Assembly: GCF_013201035.1 (NCBI RefSeq)
Contig: NZ_CP053707.1
Span: 3,472,001 to 3,536,000 of the forward strand
Length of the DNA: 64,000 nucleotides
Reading direction: 5' to 3'
Origin: Arthrobacter sp. NEB 688
GTDB taxonomy: Bacteria; Actinomycetota; Actinomycetes; Actinomycetales; Dermatophilaceae
Shown: piece by piece, positions 8,857 through 17,517 of the stretch
Layout of the letters: each line of letters starts with the position of its first letter
How positions within the stretch are numbered: the first letter of the stretch is position 1
Notes under the pieces: model-generated
Database searches by the model: none
Told to the model about the DNA's origin: nothing
What the model saw: the letters and a program-made list of their open reading frames with translations, nothing else
Translations under genes and position numbers: made by a program

Positions 8857-10233
8857 TCAGGCCTTGGCCGACTCCTCCGTGGTGTCGTCGCCGGCCTCGT
8901 CGGTCGCCTCGGCGGCGTCGGTCGTCTCGACCTCGGCGTCGTCGGCCACGGCCTCGTCGTCCTCGGCGTCCGGGACGAGCTCGTCGAGGTCGACGGCGTT
9001 GCCGCTGGCGTCGGTGACGGTGGCGTCGTCGAGGACGGCCGCGAGCGCCTTGCGGCGGGCGACCTCCTGGACCATCGAGGGCACCTGGCCCTGCTGGTCG
9101 AGCGCCTGCGCGAACTGGTTCGGGTCCATCCCGTACTGCTGCGCGCTCATCACGAGGTACTCGATGAGCTCGGGCTGCTCGACGCGGACCTCGAGCTTCT
9201 CGGCGATGGCGTCGAGGAGGAACTGGGCCTTGAGCGCCTTGCGGGTCGACTCGTCGACCTCCGCACGGTGCTCGTCGTCGTCCATCCGGTTCTCGCCCTC
9301 GAGGTGGGCGTCGACCTCGGCCTTGACGATGCCCTCGGGCACCGGGACCTCGACGGTCTCGAGGAGGTGCTCGAGCACCTTGTCGCGGGCCTGGATGCCC
9401 TGCTCGTACTTCTTGGCCTGCTCGGCCTGGGTCACGACGTCGGCGCGCAGCTCGTCCATCGTGTCGAACTGGGAGGCGAGCTGGGCGAACTCGTCGTCGA
9501 GCTCGGGGAGCTCACGGACCTTGACGGTCTGGACGGTGACGGTGCACTCGGCGTCCTCGCCCTCGTGGTCGCCGCCGGCCAGGGGCGCGGTGAAGGTCTT
9601 GGTCTCGCCCGCGGCCATGCCGATGAGCGCCTCGTCCATGCCCGGGAGCATGTTGCCGCTGCCGACCTCGTAGGAGATGCCGGTGACGGAGTCGATCTCC
9701 TCGCCGCCGATCTCGGCGCGCAGGTCGACGGACACGTGGTCGCCGTCCTCGACGGCGCGGTCGACGCCCACGAGGGTGCCGAAGCGCTCGCGCAGCGAGG
9801 TCATCCGCTCCTCGACGTCCTCGTCGGAGACGGTGACGTCGTCGACGCTCACGGCGATGCCGGTCAGCTCGGGGAGCTCGATGGTCGGGCGCACGTCGGT
9901 CTCGACGGTGAAGGTCAGCTCCTGGCCGTCCTCGAGGGGCACGGCGGTGACGTCGACCTCGGGCTGGCCGATGGCGCGCACGTCCTCGGCCTCGGCGGCC
10001 TCGGCGAAGAAGCGCGGGAGGGCCTCGTTGACGGCCTCCTGGACGACGGCGCCGCGGCCGACGCGCTGGTCGATGATCCGGGCCGGGACCTTGCCCTTCC
10101 GGAAGCCGGGGACCTGGATCTGGCCACCGATGGTCCGGTACGCGTCGTCGAGCAGCGGCTTCAGCTCGTCGAACGGGACCTCAACGGTCAGCTTGACCCG
10201 GGTCGGGCTCAGGGTCTCGACGGCACTCTTCAC
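8857..10233 (-). CDS. tig: trigger factor, ribosome-associated chaperone/prolyl isomerase
   Basis: Binds at the ribosome exit tunnel and assists folding of nascent chains. The 458 residues follow the family order: N-terminal ribosome-binding domain with a signature close to GFRKGKVP (about residues 43-50), an FKBP-type isomerase domain (about 150-245, with ISYEVGSGNMLPGMDEAL), then the helical chaperone arms. The C-terminal tail is a long acidic, Ala/Thr-rich extension common in actinobacteria. The GTG at 10233 is placed by GGTGGAG 8 bases upstream; a GTG two codons earlier overlaps that ribosome-binding site. tig usually heads the clp region, and here it is separated from clpP1 by the LacI/MFS pair. 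Confidence 0.95.
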   Translation of the reverse strand: MKSAVETLSPTRVKLTVEVPFDELKPLLDDAYRTIGGQIQVPGFRKGKVPARIIDQRVGRGAVVQEAVNEALPRFFAEAAEAEDVRAIGQPEVDVTAVPLEDGQELTFTVETDVRPTIELPELTGIAVSVDDVTVSDEDVEERMTSLRERFGTLVGVDRAVEDGDHVSVDLRAEIGGEEIDSVTGISYEVGSGNMLPGMDEALIGMAAGETKTFTAPLAGGDHEGEDAECTVTVQTVKVRELPELDDEFAQLASQFDTMDELRADVVTQAEQAKKYEQGIQARDKVLEHLLETVEVPVPEGIVKAEVDAHLEGENRMDDDEHRAEVDESTRKALKAQFLLDAIAEKLEVRVEQPELIEYLVMSAQQYGMDPNQFAQALDQQGQVPSMVQEVARRKALAAVLDDATVTDASGNAVDLDELVPDAEDDEAVADDAEVETTDAAEATDEAGDDTTEESAKA

Positions 10234-10428
10234 TTCGGGCACTCCACCTGGGGTGTCGGGGTTGACGGTCACGGGTCGCGGGGCCGGACGCACCGGCCGC
10301 ACCCGGGCCGCGCGTCGCGCCGGCGCCCGGGGACGACACCAAAGGCCCATGCTAGCGGCCCGCCGCGACGCGGCCGAATCGCCCTCCGGGAGCCTTCGCG
10401 CGACGGGACGGCGGGGCACACTGGCGCG

Positions 10429-11403
10429 GTGCTGTCACTGCGGATCTCCGTCCCCGGGTCACTGACCGACGACGTCCTCGCGCTGCTGGAGTCCGACGAC
10501 TACGTCACCGGGCTCGCCGTGCACCGGGGCGCCTCGCGCATCCCGCCGGGCGACGTCGTCACCGCCGACATCGCCCGCGAGGGCGCCAACCCGGTCATCG
10601 ACGGGCTGCGTGCCCTGGGGGTGCACGAGGAGGGGACGATCCGGATCGAGACCGTCGACACCTGGCTCTCCCGGGACGGCCTCGAGGCCGAGCGGCTCGC
10701 GCCCGGCGCCAGCGCCGACGCGGTCGTGTGGACGGAGGTCGGTCACCGGGCCTACTCCGAGGCCGAGCTCAACTGGACCTACACCTCGTTCATGGTCCTG
10801 GCCACGCTCATCGCGGGCGTCGCGATCGTGCTGGACTCCCCCATCCTCGTCATCGGCGCGATGGTCCTCGGGCCGGAGTTCGGCCCGGTGGCGGCGATCG
10901 GCCTGGCCATCGTGCGCCGCAAGGCGGGGCTGCTCGGCATCGCCGCGCGCACGCTCGTCCTCGGCTTCCTCGCCGGGATGCTGGCCACGGCGGTGGCCGG
11001 GCTGGCCGGGCGGCTCCTCGGCTGGGTGACGTACGAGGACATCGTCGGCGAGCGACCGGCGACGGCGTTCATCTACACCCCGGACCGCTGGAGCTTCGTC
11101 GTCGCGGTCATCGCCGCCGCGGCGGGCGTCCTGTCGCTCACCTCGGCCCGCACCGGCGGCCTGTCGGGCGTCTTCATCTCCGTCACGACGGTGCCGGCCG
11201 CCGCGAACGTCTCGCTCGGGGCGTCGTTCGGCGCGTGGCACGAGGTGACCGGCTCGCTCGCGCAGCTCGGGCTCAACCTCGCCGGGATGGCGGTGGCCGG
11301 CGCCCTGACGCTGGCCCTCCAGCAGGCGGTGTGGTCGCGGGTGCCGGTGCGGCGCCGGACGCTCGTGCGTCGGCGGGGCGTCCTCGGCCACCCGGACTAC
11401 TGA
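10429..11403 (+). CDS. DUF389 family membrane protein
   Basis: A 324-residue protein with a soluble N-terminal domain of about 110 residues and then about six membrane helices containing the family-like segments ILVIGAMVLGPEFGPVAAIG and FISVTTVPAAANVSLG. DUF389 proteins are widespread and without a settled function. The GTG at 10429 lacks a ribosome-binding site, but a CACACT box lies 6 bases upstream, fitting the leaderless pattern seen elsewhere in the window. It is divergent from tig (gap 10234-10428). Confidence 0.8.
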   Translation: MLSLRISVPGSLTDDVLALLESDDYVTGLAVHRGASRIPPGDVVTADIAREGANPVIDGLRALGVHEEGTIRIETVDTWLSRDGLEAERLAPGASADAVVWTEVGHRAYSEAELNWTYTSFMVLATLIAGVAIVLDSPILVIGAMVLGPEFGPVAAIGLAIVRRKAGLLGIAARTLVLGFLAGMLATAVAGLAGRLLGWVTYEDIVGERPATAFIYTPDRWSFVVAVIAAAAGVLSLTSARTGGLSGVFISVTTVPAAANVSLGASFGAWHEVTGSLAQLGLNLAGMAVAGALTLALQQAVWSRVPVRRRTLVRRRGVLGHPDY

Positions 11404-11440
11404 GGCGGCCCCACGTGAGCCGGGGCGCCTGCGGGGCCGG

Positions 11441-11514
11441 TGGAGCGGGCGACGGGAATCGAACCCGCGTAGTCAGTTTGGAAGACTGGGGCTCTACCAT
11501 TGAGCTACGCCCGC
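11441..11514 (-). tRNA. tRNA-Gly (anticodon TCC)
   Basis: On the minus strand the acceptor GCGGGCG (11508-11514) pairs with CGCCCGC (11445-11451). The anticodon loop CTTCCAA gives TCC, the T-loop is TTCGATT, and a CCA end is encoded (11441-11443). The outermost anticodon-stem pair is a C-A mismatch. Confidence 0.93.
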
Positions 11515-11547
11515 GCACCTCGTCGGCGTGCACCGCGAGGGCACCGC

Positions 11548-11554
11548 TAGCCTA
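11548..11554. promoter_or_regulatory. shared -10 box for divergent tRNA genes
   Basis: TAGCCTA reads TAGCCT on the plus strand and TAGGCT on the minus strand, so one 7-base element offers overlapping -10 boxes to tRNA-Pro and tRNA-Gly. Confidence 0.45.
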
Positions 11555-11602
11555 GGGCGGCTCGCGCGGGATCCGGAAATCGACGAGGACGCCCGCGCGT
11601 CA

Positions 11603-11676
11603 CGGGGTATGGCGCAGCTTGGTAGCGCGTCCGCTTTGGGAGCGGAAGGCCGCCGGTTCGAATCCGGCTACCCCGA
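11603..11676 (+). tRNA. tRNA-Pro (anticodon TGG)
   Basis: Acceptor CGGGGTA pairs with TACCCCG. The anticodon loop TTTGGGA gives TGG in a perfect TCCGC/GCGGA stem; the D-arm and TTCGAAT T-loop are normal. CCA is not encoded. It is divergent from tRNA-Gly. Confidence 0.95.
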
Positions 11677-11680
11677 CACG

Positions 11681-11713
11681 AGGCTCGTCGGGCGCGAAGC
11701 GCCCTTCGAGCCT
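11681..11713 (+). terminator. intrinsic terminator of tRNA-Pro
   Basis: AGGCTCG and GGGCGC pair with GCGCCC and CGAGCCT across a 2-base internal loop, followed by the T-rich CTTGTTC. It starts 4 bases after the tRNA. Confidence 0.8.
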
Positions 11714-11803
11714 CTTGTTCGTGCGTCGAGAGCAGGGAACACGCAGAGGATCGCGCGCCGGCGCCTGCGTGTCGCCTCCCCTCGAGGCACGCCCGCGGAC
11801 CGC

Positions 11804-12484
11804 TCAGGAGCGCAGGGTGCAGCGGAACTCGTGCACCGACCGCCCGGCCCGCCGCCCCTTGGCCTCGAAGCCGTCCTCGGGGCGCCAGTCGGGCCGCTCC
11901 CCCTCGACGACGTCGTACCCGCCGTGGGCGGCGAGCTGCTCGCGGCAGTGCTGCGCGTAGGACGCGATGTCGGTCGCGACGAGCAGGTGCCCGCCGGGCC
12001 GCAGCCGCGAGGCGACGAGCGAGAGCGTGTGCTGCTGGACGAAGCGCCGCTTCGCGTGGCGCGACTTGGGCCACGGGTCGGGGAAGAACAGATGCACCGC
12101 GTCGAGGGTGCCGGGGGCGACCCGGTCGGTGAGCAGCGGCAGGACGTCGCCGGGGTGGACCCAGAGGTTGCGCAGGCCGGCCTCCTCGGCGGAGGCGAGC
12201 ATCCGGGCGACGCCGGGCACGTGGACGTCGACGGCGACGAGGTCGGCCTCCGGGTGGGACCGGCAGAACGCGACCGCGGCGGCGCCGTGGCCGGAGCCGA
12301 TCTCGAGGACGACGGGGCCGCGACGGCCGAAGGCGGCCTCGGGGTCGAGCGGGCCGTCGGGCAGCGCGCGACCGGGCAGCAGCGTCGCCATCCGCTCGTC
12401 GGTCAGCGGGCTGTTGCGCCAGCGCGGGGTGAAGGTGCGCACGCCCTCGCGGGGCTCGTGGTCGAGGACCGGGCCGGGTGCCAC
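11804..12484 (-). CDS. trmB: tRNA (guanine-N7-)-methyltransferase TrmB
   Basis: SAM-dependent enzyme that makes m7G46 in tRNA. The 226 residues contain the SAM-binding motif VVLEIGSGHG and the family hallmark HLFFPDPWPKSRHAKRRF, plus the C-terminal region ending in SVHEFRCTL. The GTG at 12484 is preferred because AAAGG lies 8 bases upstream and the core alignment begins soon after; ATG 12574 would overlap the end of the phosphatase gene. It lies downstream of, and in the same direction as, the SpoIIE-type phosphatase, and near two tRNA genes. Confidence 0.88.
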   Translation of the reverse strand: MAPGPVLDHEPREGVRTFTPRWRNSPLTDERMATLLPGRALPDGPLDPEAAFGRRGPVVLEIGSGHGAAAVAFCRSHPEADLVAVDVHVPGVARMLASAEEAGLRNLWVHPGDVLPLLTDRVAPGTLDAVHLFFPDPWPKSRHAKRRFVQQHTLSLVASRLRPGGHLLVATDIASYAQHCREQLAAHGGYDVVEGERPDWRPEDGFEAKGRRAGRSVHEFRCTLRS

Positions 12485-12536
12485 GGGTCGGGCCTTTCGG
12501 GTCGGGGAGGCGGGTCGGCCGCCTGCTCGCCGGGCC

Positions 12537-13649
12537 TCAGCCGCGGTGGACCGAGAAGGCGGACCGGTCGTCATCCTGCCCCGAACGGGCGCTCGCGCAC
12601 ACATCGCGGGCGATGTCGCCGCCCCGCACGACCGACGCGGAGGCCACGCCGAGCATCCGGTCGATGCCGTCGGTGAGGTCGCGGTCCCGGGCCTCGACGA
12701 CGCCGTCGGAGTAGACGAGCAGCGCGTCGCCGCGGTCGAGCCGGCCGGTGGCTCGCGGGAAGTCGACGTCCGGGACGACCCCGAGCAGCGGGCCGTGCTG
12801 GCTCTCGAGGACGGTCCACCGGCCGCGGCCGGAGGTGAACAGGGCCGGGGCGGGGTGGCCGGCGTTGCCGATCGAGAAGGCCCCGGTGCGCAGGTCGAGG
12901 TCGAGGTGCACCGCGGTCGCGAAGCCCTCGTCCCAGCCCTGCCGCACGAGGTAGTCGTTGGCGGCGCGCAGGAACCCCTCGGCCGAGACCGACCCGAGCA
13001 GGCCGCCGAGCGCGCCCGAGAGGAGGAGCGAGCGGACCCCGGCCCCGGTGCCCTTGCCGCTGACGTCGACGAGGGCCACCTGGAGCCGGTCGTGCGCCGG
13101 CGAGAGGTTGGCGATGACGAAGTCGCCCGAGAACCGGTCGCCGTGGGCCGACAGGATGCTCGAGGAGGCGCGCCAGCCGGCCGGCAGCACCGGCACCCGG
13201 CCGACCTGGTCGATGCGGTCGCGCAGGTCGGCGAACATCCGGTCGGCGCCGAGCCCCCGGGTGCCGACGAGCGCGCGGGAGCGCGAGATGACGACCGTCT
13301 GCGCCATGACGAGCGCGACCGCGACGTAGACCCCGACGACGCGGGCGACGCTCAGCTGCGCGAGCGGCCCCCAGAGCAGGACGACCGCGGCGGCCGCCGC
13401 GAGGACGACCCCGTGCCGCCGGGGCTCGAGGGCGAGCCCGGAGACGACGACGATCGGGAAGACGAAGGAGATCGCGACGAGCTCGGGGTCGAACACGACC
13501 CCGACGCCGAGCAGGATGACGACCGCGACGAGCGCCCCGGTGAGCGCCCGCCCCTGGTCGACGCCCGAGAAGCGGCCGGCCACGACGCGCCGTCGCCGGA
13601 CGTCGGGCTCGTGCCGCGGGACCCCGGGGAGCTCCACACCTGTCGCCAT
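12537..13649 (-). CDS. membrane-bound SpoIIE/PP2C-type serine phosphatase
   Basis: A 370-residue protein. About four hydrophobic helices fill residues 35-125, followed by a SpoIIE-type PPM phosphatase domain (about 165-365) with the metal-binding motif ALVDVSGKGTGAG and the second acidic motif LLVYSDGVVEARD. Such enzymes often dephosphorylate anti-anti-sigma factors and so govern alternative sigma factors; no such partner is encoded next to it. The ATG at 13649 follows AGGGGG by 5 bases; the GTG two codons upstream is less likely. The target is not known. Confidence 0.8.
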   Translation of the reverse strand: MATGVELPGVPRHEPDVRRRRVVAGRFSGVDQGRALTGALVAVVILLGVGVVFDPELVAISFVFPIVVVSGLALEPRRHGVVLAAAAAVVLLWGPLAQLSVARVVGVYVAVALVMAQTVVISRSRALVGTRGLGADRMFADLRDRIDQVGRVPVLPAGWRASSSILSAHGDRFSGDFVIANLSPAHDRLQVALVDVSGKGTGAGVRSLLLSGALGGLLGSVSAEGFLRAANDYLVRQGWDEGFATAVHLDLDLRTGAFSIGNAGHPAPALFTSGRGRWTVLESQHGPLLGVVPDVDFPRATGRLDRGDALLVYSDGVVEARDRDLTDGIDRMLGVASASVVRGGDIARDVCASARSGQDDDRSAFSVHRG

Positions 13650-13733
13650 GCTCACCCCCTGCGTCGTCGTCCGGGCAGCGTCACAGTAGGGGACGACCCC
13701 GACGAGCGGCCACCGCTGCGGGCGGCGCGCCGG

Positions 13734-14204
13734 TCAGGGGGTCGGCGGCAGGGTCCCGTCGGCCTCGAACGCCTCGATCATCCGGATCCGGCGCACGTGC
13801 CGCTCCTCGCCGCTGAACGGGGTCGCGACGAAGGTCCGCACCATGGCGCGGGCCAGCTCGGGGTCGGTCATCCGGGCCCCGATGGAGATGACGCGGGCGT
13901 CGTTGTGCTCGCGCGCGAGCCGGGCGAGCTCCTCGTCGTAGCAGAGGGCCGCCCGCAGGCCGGGCACCTTGTTGGCGGCCATCTGCTCGCCGTTGCCCGA
14001 CCCGCCGAGCACGACCCCGAGGGCCTCGGGGTCGGCCGCGACGGCCTGCGCCGCGCGCAGGACGAAGACGGGGTAGTCGTCGAGGGCGTCGTAGGCGTGC
14101 GGGCCGTGGTTGGTGACCTCGTGCCCCTCGGCCTCGAGGAAGGCCGCGAGGTCGCCGAGCATCTCGAAGGCGGCGTGGTCGGCGCCGAGGTGGACGCGCG
14201 CCAC
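13734..14204 (-). CDS. rpiB: ribose-5-phosphate isomerase B
   Basis: Interconverts ribulose 5-phosphate and ribose 5-phosphate in the pentose phosphate pathway. The 156-residue RpiB/LacAB fold shows Asp9-His10 near the N-terminus and the loop GGSGNGEQ (about 67-74). As in the mycobacterial enzyme, the catalytic cysteine of E. coli RpiB is absent and Glu73 is the likely base. The GTG at 14204 lies 3 bases after the upstream nitroreductase-like gene, so both belong to one operon. The same pair order (Rv2466c, rpiB) occurs in M. tuberculosis, from memory. Confidence 0.92.
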   Translation of the reverse strand: MARVHLGADHAAFEMLGDLAAFLEAEGHEVTNHGPHAYDALDDYPVFVLRAAQAVAADPEALGVVLGGSGNGEQMAANKVPGLRAALCYDEELARLAREHNDARVISIGARMTDPELARAMVRTFVATPFSGEERHVRRIRMIEAFEADGTLPPTP

Positions 14205-14207
14205 GGC

Positions 14208-14843
14208 TCAGCCCTCCGTGTCGAAGATCGGGCCCTGCGTGCGCGAGCGCTTGAGCTCGTAGAAGCCCGGGGTGCGCGCGACGAGGACGCAGCCGTCCCA
14301 GAGCAGGCCGGCCGCCTCGCCCTTGGGTGCGGGGGTGACGACCGGGCCGAAGAACGCGACGCCGTCGACGGCGACGACCGGCGTGCCCACGTCGTCGCCG
14401 ACGAGGTCGATGGCGCGCTGGTGGCTCGCGCGCAGCTCGGTGTCGTGGGCGTCGGAGGTCGCGGCCTGCGCGAGCTCGGCCGGCAGGCCGACGTCCTCGA
14501 GCGCCCTGGCGATCGCGGTGTCGTAGTCCTGCTCGCGGTGGTGGATGCGGGTGCCGAGCGCGTCGTAGAGGGGCTTGACGACCTCGTCGCCGTGGGCGGC
14601 CCGCGCGGCGACGACGACACGGACGGGGCCCCAGCCCTTGTCCATCATCTCGCGGTACTGCTCGGGCAGGTCGCGCCCCTCGTTGAGGACCGACAGGCTC
14701 ATGACCGACCAGGTGACGTCGACGTCACGGACCTGCTCGACCTCGCCCATCCAGCGGGAGGTCATCCAGGCCCAGGGGCACAGGGGGTCGAACCAGAACT
14801 CGGCGGAGGCGCGGGCGGTGGCGGGGGTGGTCTCGGTGCTCAC
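14208..14843 (-). CDS. DsbA-fold protein of the mycothiol-dependent nitroreductase (Rv2466c) family
   Basis: A 211-residue thioredoxin/DsbA-fold protein resembling the mycothiol-dependent reductase Rv2466c along its whole length: AEFWFDPLCPWAW, LPEQYREMM, GWGPVRV, ATSDAHDTELRASH, DVGTP and FFGPVV. The active site reads Cys22-Pro-Trp-Ala25, so the second cysteine of the usual CPWC is missing; a one-cysteine mycothiol mechanism or loss of reductase activity is possible. The GTG at 14843 was chosen because the in-frame ATG at 14852 leaves no room for its ribosome-binding site. It is co-transcribed with rpiB and divergent from pepN. Confidence 0.85.
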   Translation of the reverse strand: MSTETTPATARASAEFWFDPLCPWAWMTSRWMGEVEQVRDVDVTWSVMSLSVLNEGRDLPEQYREMMDKGWGPVRVVVAARAAHGDEVVKPLYDALGTRIHHREQDYDTAIARALEDVGLPAELAQAATSDAHDTELRASHQRAIDLVGDDVGTPVVAVDGVAFFGPVVTPAPKGEAAGLLWDGCVLVARTPGFYELKRSRTQGPIFDTEG

Positions 14844-14964
14844 CCGCGTCATCCTGCCACCGCGACCCCGCCGCAGGTCCCGGGGTGCGGCCTCCGTGAC
14901 AGGATGGTCCTCGGGGCGCCCGTGCACGGGCGCCCTTCCACGCTTGCGAACGACAGGAGCACCA

Positions 14965-17517
14965 GTGCCCGGCACGAACCTCACGCGCGACGAGGCGGCC
15001 GCCCGATCGGCCCTCGTCTCCGTCGACACCCACGACGTCGTCCTCGACGTGACGGCGAGCGAGGCGACCTTTCCGACCCGGAGCACCATCCGCTTCTCGT
15101 GCACGCAGCCGGGGGCCGAGACCTTCCTCGACTTCGTCGGCGCCTCGGTCGAGTCGATCACGGTCAACGGCACCCCGCTCGACCCCGCCGCGCACTTCGC
15201 CGACAGCCGCATCCGGCTCACCGGGCTCGCCGAGCACAACGAGGTCGTCGTCGAGGCGACCGGCCGCTTCACGAACACCGGCGAGGGCCTGCACCGCTTC
15301 GTCGACCCGGTCGACGACGAGGTCTACCTCTACACGCAGTTCGAGGTGCCGGACAGCCGCCGGATGTACCCCGTCTTCGAGCAGCCCGACCTCAAGGCGG
15401 AGTTCGCCTTCACGGTCACCGCCCCGGCGCACTGGCAGGTCGTCTCCAACTCCCCCACGCCGCAGCCGCAGCCGGCCGGCGAGGGCACCGCCACGTGGGC
15501 CTTCGAGCGCACGCCGCGGATCTCCAGCTACATCACCGCGCTCGTCGCCGGCCCGTACGACGTCGTCCGCGACAGCGCCACGACCCGGAACGGCGAGGTG
15601 CCCCTCGGCATCTTCTGCCGCAAGTCGCTCACGCCCTACCTCGACGCCGACAACCTCTTCGCGCTGACCAAGAGGGGCTTCACCTTCTTCGAGGAGGAGT
15701 TCGACTGCGCCTACCCGTTCGCGAAGTACGACCAGCTCTTCTCGCCGGAGTACAACATGGGCGCGATGGAGAACGCGGGCTGCGTCACCATCGCCGAGGT
15801 CTACGTCTTCCGCTCCAAGGTGCCCGACGCCCTCGTCGAGCGCCGCGCGCTGACCGTCCTGCACGAGCTGGCCCACATGTGGTTCGGCGACCTCGTGACG
15901 ATGCGCTGGTGGGACGACCTCTGGCTCAACGAGTCCTTCGCCGAGTGGGCGTCGACGACGTGCCAGGCCGAGGCCACCGAGTGGGTCGACGCGTGGACGA
16001 CGTTCGGCACGTACGAGAAGGACTGGGCCTACCGCCAGGACCAGCTCTCGACGACGCACCCGATCGTCGCCGAGATCAACGACCTGCAGGACGTCGAGGT
16101 CAACTTCGACGGCATCACCTACGCCAAGGGCGCGTCGGTGCTCAAGCAGCTCGTCGCCTACGTCGGCCGCGACGCCTTCCGGGAGGGCCTGCGCACGTAC
16201 TTCCGCAAGCACGCCTGGGGCAACACGACGCTCGACGACCTGCTGACCGAGCTCGAGGCCACCTCGGGCCGCGACCTGCGCGCGTGGTCGCGCCTGTGGC
16301 TCGAGACCGCCGGCGTCAACACGCTGCGCCCGGCCGTGGAGGTCGACGAGTACGGCCGCATCACGTCCGCCGCCGTCGAGCAGACGTTCGCCGAGGGCTA
16401 CGCGACGCTGCGCCCGCACCGGCTCGGCATCGGCCTCTACGAGGAGCGCGACGGCGAGCTGCACCGCACCGACCTGCTCGAGGTCGACGTCGACGGCGAG
16501 CGCACCGAGGTGCCCGCCCTCGTCGGCCGGCAGCAGCCGGACCTGCTGCTCGTCAACGACGAGGACCTCGCCTACGCCAAGATCCGCCTCGACGAGCGCT
16601 CGCTCGCGACGGCCCTGGCGCACCCGCGCGGCTTCACCTCCTCGCTCCCCCGGGCCCTCGTCCTCGCCTCGGCGTGGGACATGACCCGCGACGGCGAGAT
16701 GGGCGCGCGTCGCTTCGCCGACCTCGTGCTGGCCAGCCTCCCCGGCGAGAGCGACTCGACCCTGCTGCGCACCCTGCTCATGCAGCTGCGCACCGCGGTG
16801 CTGTCGTACACCGCTCCCGCGCACCGCGACGCGACCCGCGCGGCGACCCGTGACCGCCTGTGGGAGGTCGCCCGCGCGGCCACCCCGGGCAGCGACGCGC
16901 AGCTGCAGCTGGTCACCGCGGCGGCGGGTCTCACCTCCGCCGGCGACGACACGACGACGCTGCGTGGCCTCTACGAGGGCACCGAGGTGCTCGACGGCCT
17001 CGGCGTCGACTTCGAGATGCGCTGGACGCTCCTCACCGCGCTGGCCGCGGCGGGTGCCTCCTCCGAGGACGAGGTCGCCGCCGAGCTGCGCCGCGAGGAC
17101 ACCGCGACGGCGCGCGAGCGCGCGGCCCGCACCCTCGCCGCCGTCCCGACGTCCGAGGCCAAGGAGCGCGCCTGGCGCGAGGCGGTCGACGAGACCGGCC
17201 GCCCGAACGCGATCGTCGACGCCAGCGGGATGGGCTTCGCCCGCCCCGGCACGCCGGCCGAGCTGCTGACGCCGTTCGTCGAGCGCTACCACGCGATGCT
17301 GGACTCGGTGCAGCAGAAGGGTTCTCACGCCCTCGTCGAGTCGATCGTCGCCGGCTTCTACCCGCACCCGCTCGTCGACGCCCACCTGCTGGAGGCCACA
17401 CAGGCCTGGCTCGACGGCAACCCCGACGCCCCCGCCGGGCTGCGCCGCCTCGTCGCCGAGAACCGCGACCCGGTGGCGCGTGCCCTCGCCGCGCAGGAGC
17501 GCGATGCCCGTGACTGA
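14965..17517 (+). CDS. pepN: aminopeptidase N (M1 family)
   Basis: Zinc metallopeptidase that removes N-terminal residues from peptides in the cytosol. The 850 residues include the substrate-binding GAMENAG motif near residue 266 and the zinc site HELAHMWFGDLV (His300, Glu301, His304) with the third ligand Glu323 in NESFAEW, followed by the ERAP1-like C-terminal domain. Length matches the actinobacterial type. The GTG at 14965 has CAGGAG about 6 bases upstream. The MscS-type gene begins 14 bases before its stop. Confidence 0.95.
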   Translation: MPGTNLTRDEAAARSALVSVDTHDVVLDVTASEATFPTRSTIRFSCTQPGAETFLDFVGASVESITVNGTPLDPAAHFADSRIRLTGLAEHNEVVVEATGRFTNTGEGLHRFVDPVDDEVYLYTQFEVPDSRRMYPVFEQPDLKAEFAFTVTAPAHWQVVSNSPTPQPQPAGEGTATWAFERTPRISSYITALVAGPYDVVRDSATTRNGEVPLGIFCRKSLTPYLDADNLFALTKRGFTFFEEEFDCAYPFAKYDQLFSPEYNMGAMENAGCVTIAEVYVFRSKVPDALVERRALTVLHELAHMWFGDLVTMRWWDDLWLNESFAEWASTTCQAEATEWVDAWTTFGTYEKDWAYRQDQLSTTHPIVAEINDLQDVEVNFDGITYAKGASVLKQLVAYVGRDAFREGLRTYFRKHAWGNTTLDDLLTELEATSGRDLRAWSRLWLETAGVNTLRPAVEVDEYGRITSAAVEQTFAEGYATLRPHRLGIGLYEERDGELHRTDLLEVDVDGERTEVPALVGRQQPDLLLVNDEDLAYAKIRLDERSLATALAHPRGFTSSLPRALVLASAWDMTRDGEMGARRFADLVLASLPGESDSTLLRTLLMQLRTAVLSYTAPAHRDATRAATRDRLWEVARAATPGSDAQLQLVTAAAGLTSAGDDTTTLRGLYEGTEVLDGLGVDFEMRWTLLTALAAAGASSEDEVAAELRREDTATARERAARTLAAVPTSEAKERAWREAVDETGRPNAIVDASGMGFARPGTPAELLTPFVERYHAMLDSVQQKGSHALVESIVAGFYPHPLVDAHLLEATQAWLDGNPDAPAGLRRLVAENRDPVARALAAQERDARD

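Noticed and set aside
11967-16853. 1628-residue plus-strand frame across trmB, the phosphatase, rpiB and pepN
   Set aside because: It runs through several conserved genes in wrong frames or on the opposite strand; composition is typical of a shadow frame.
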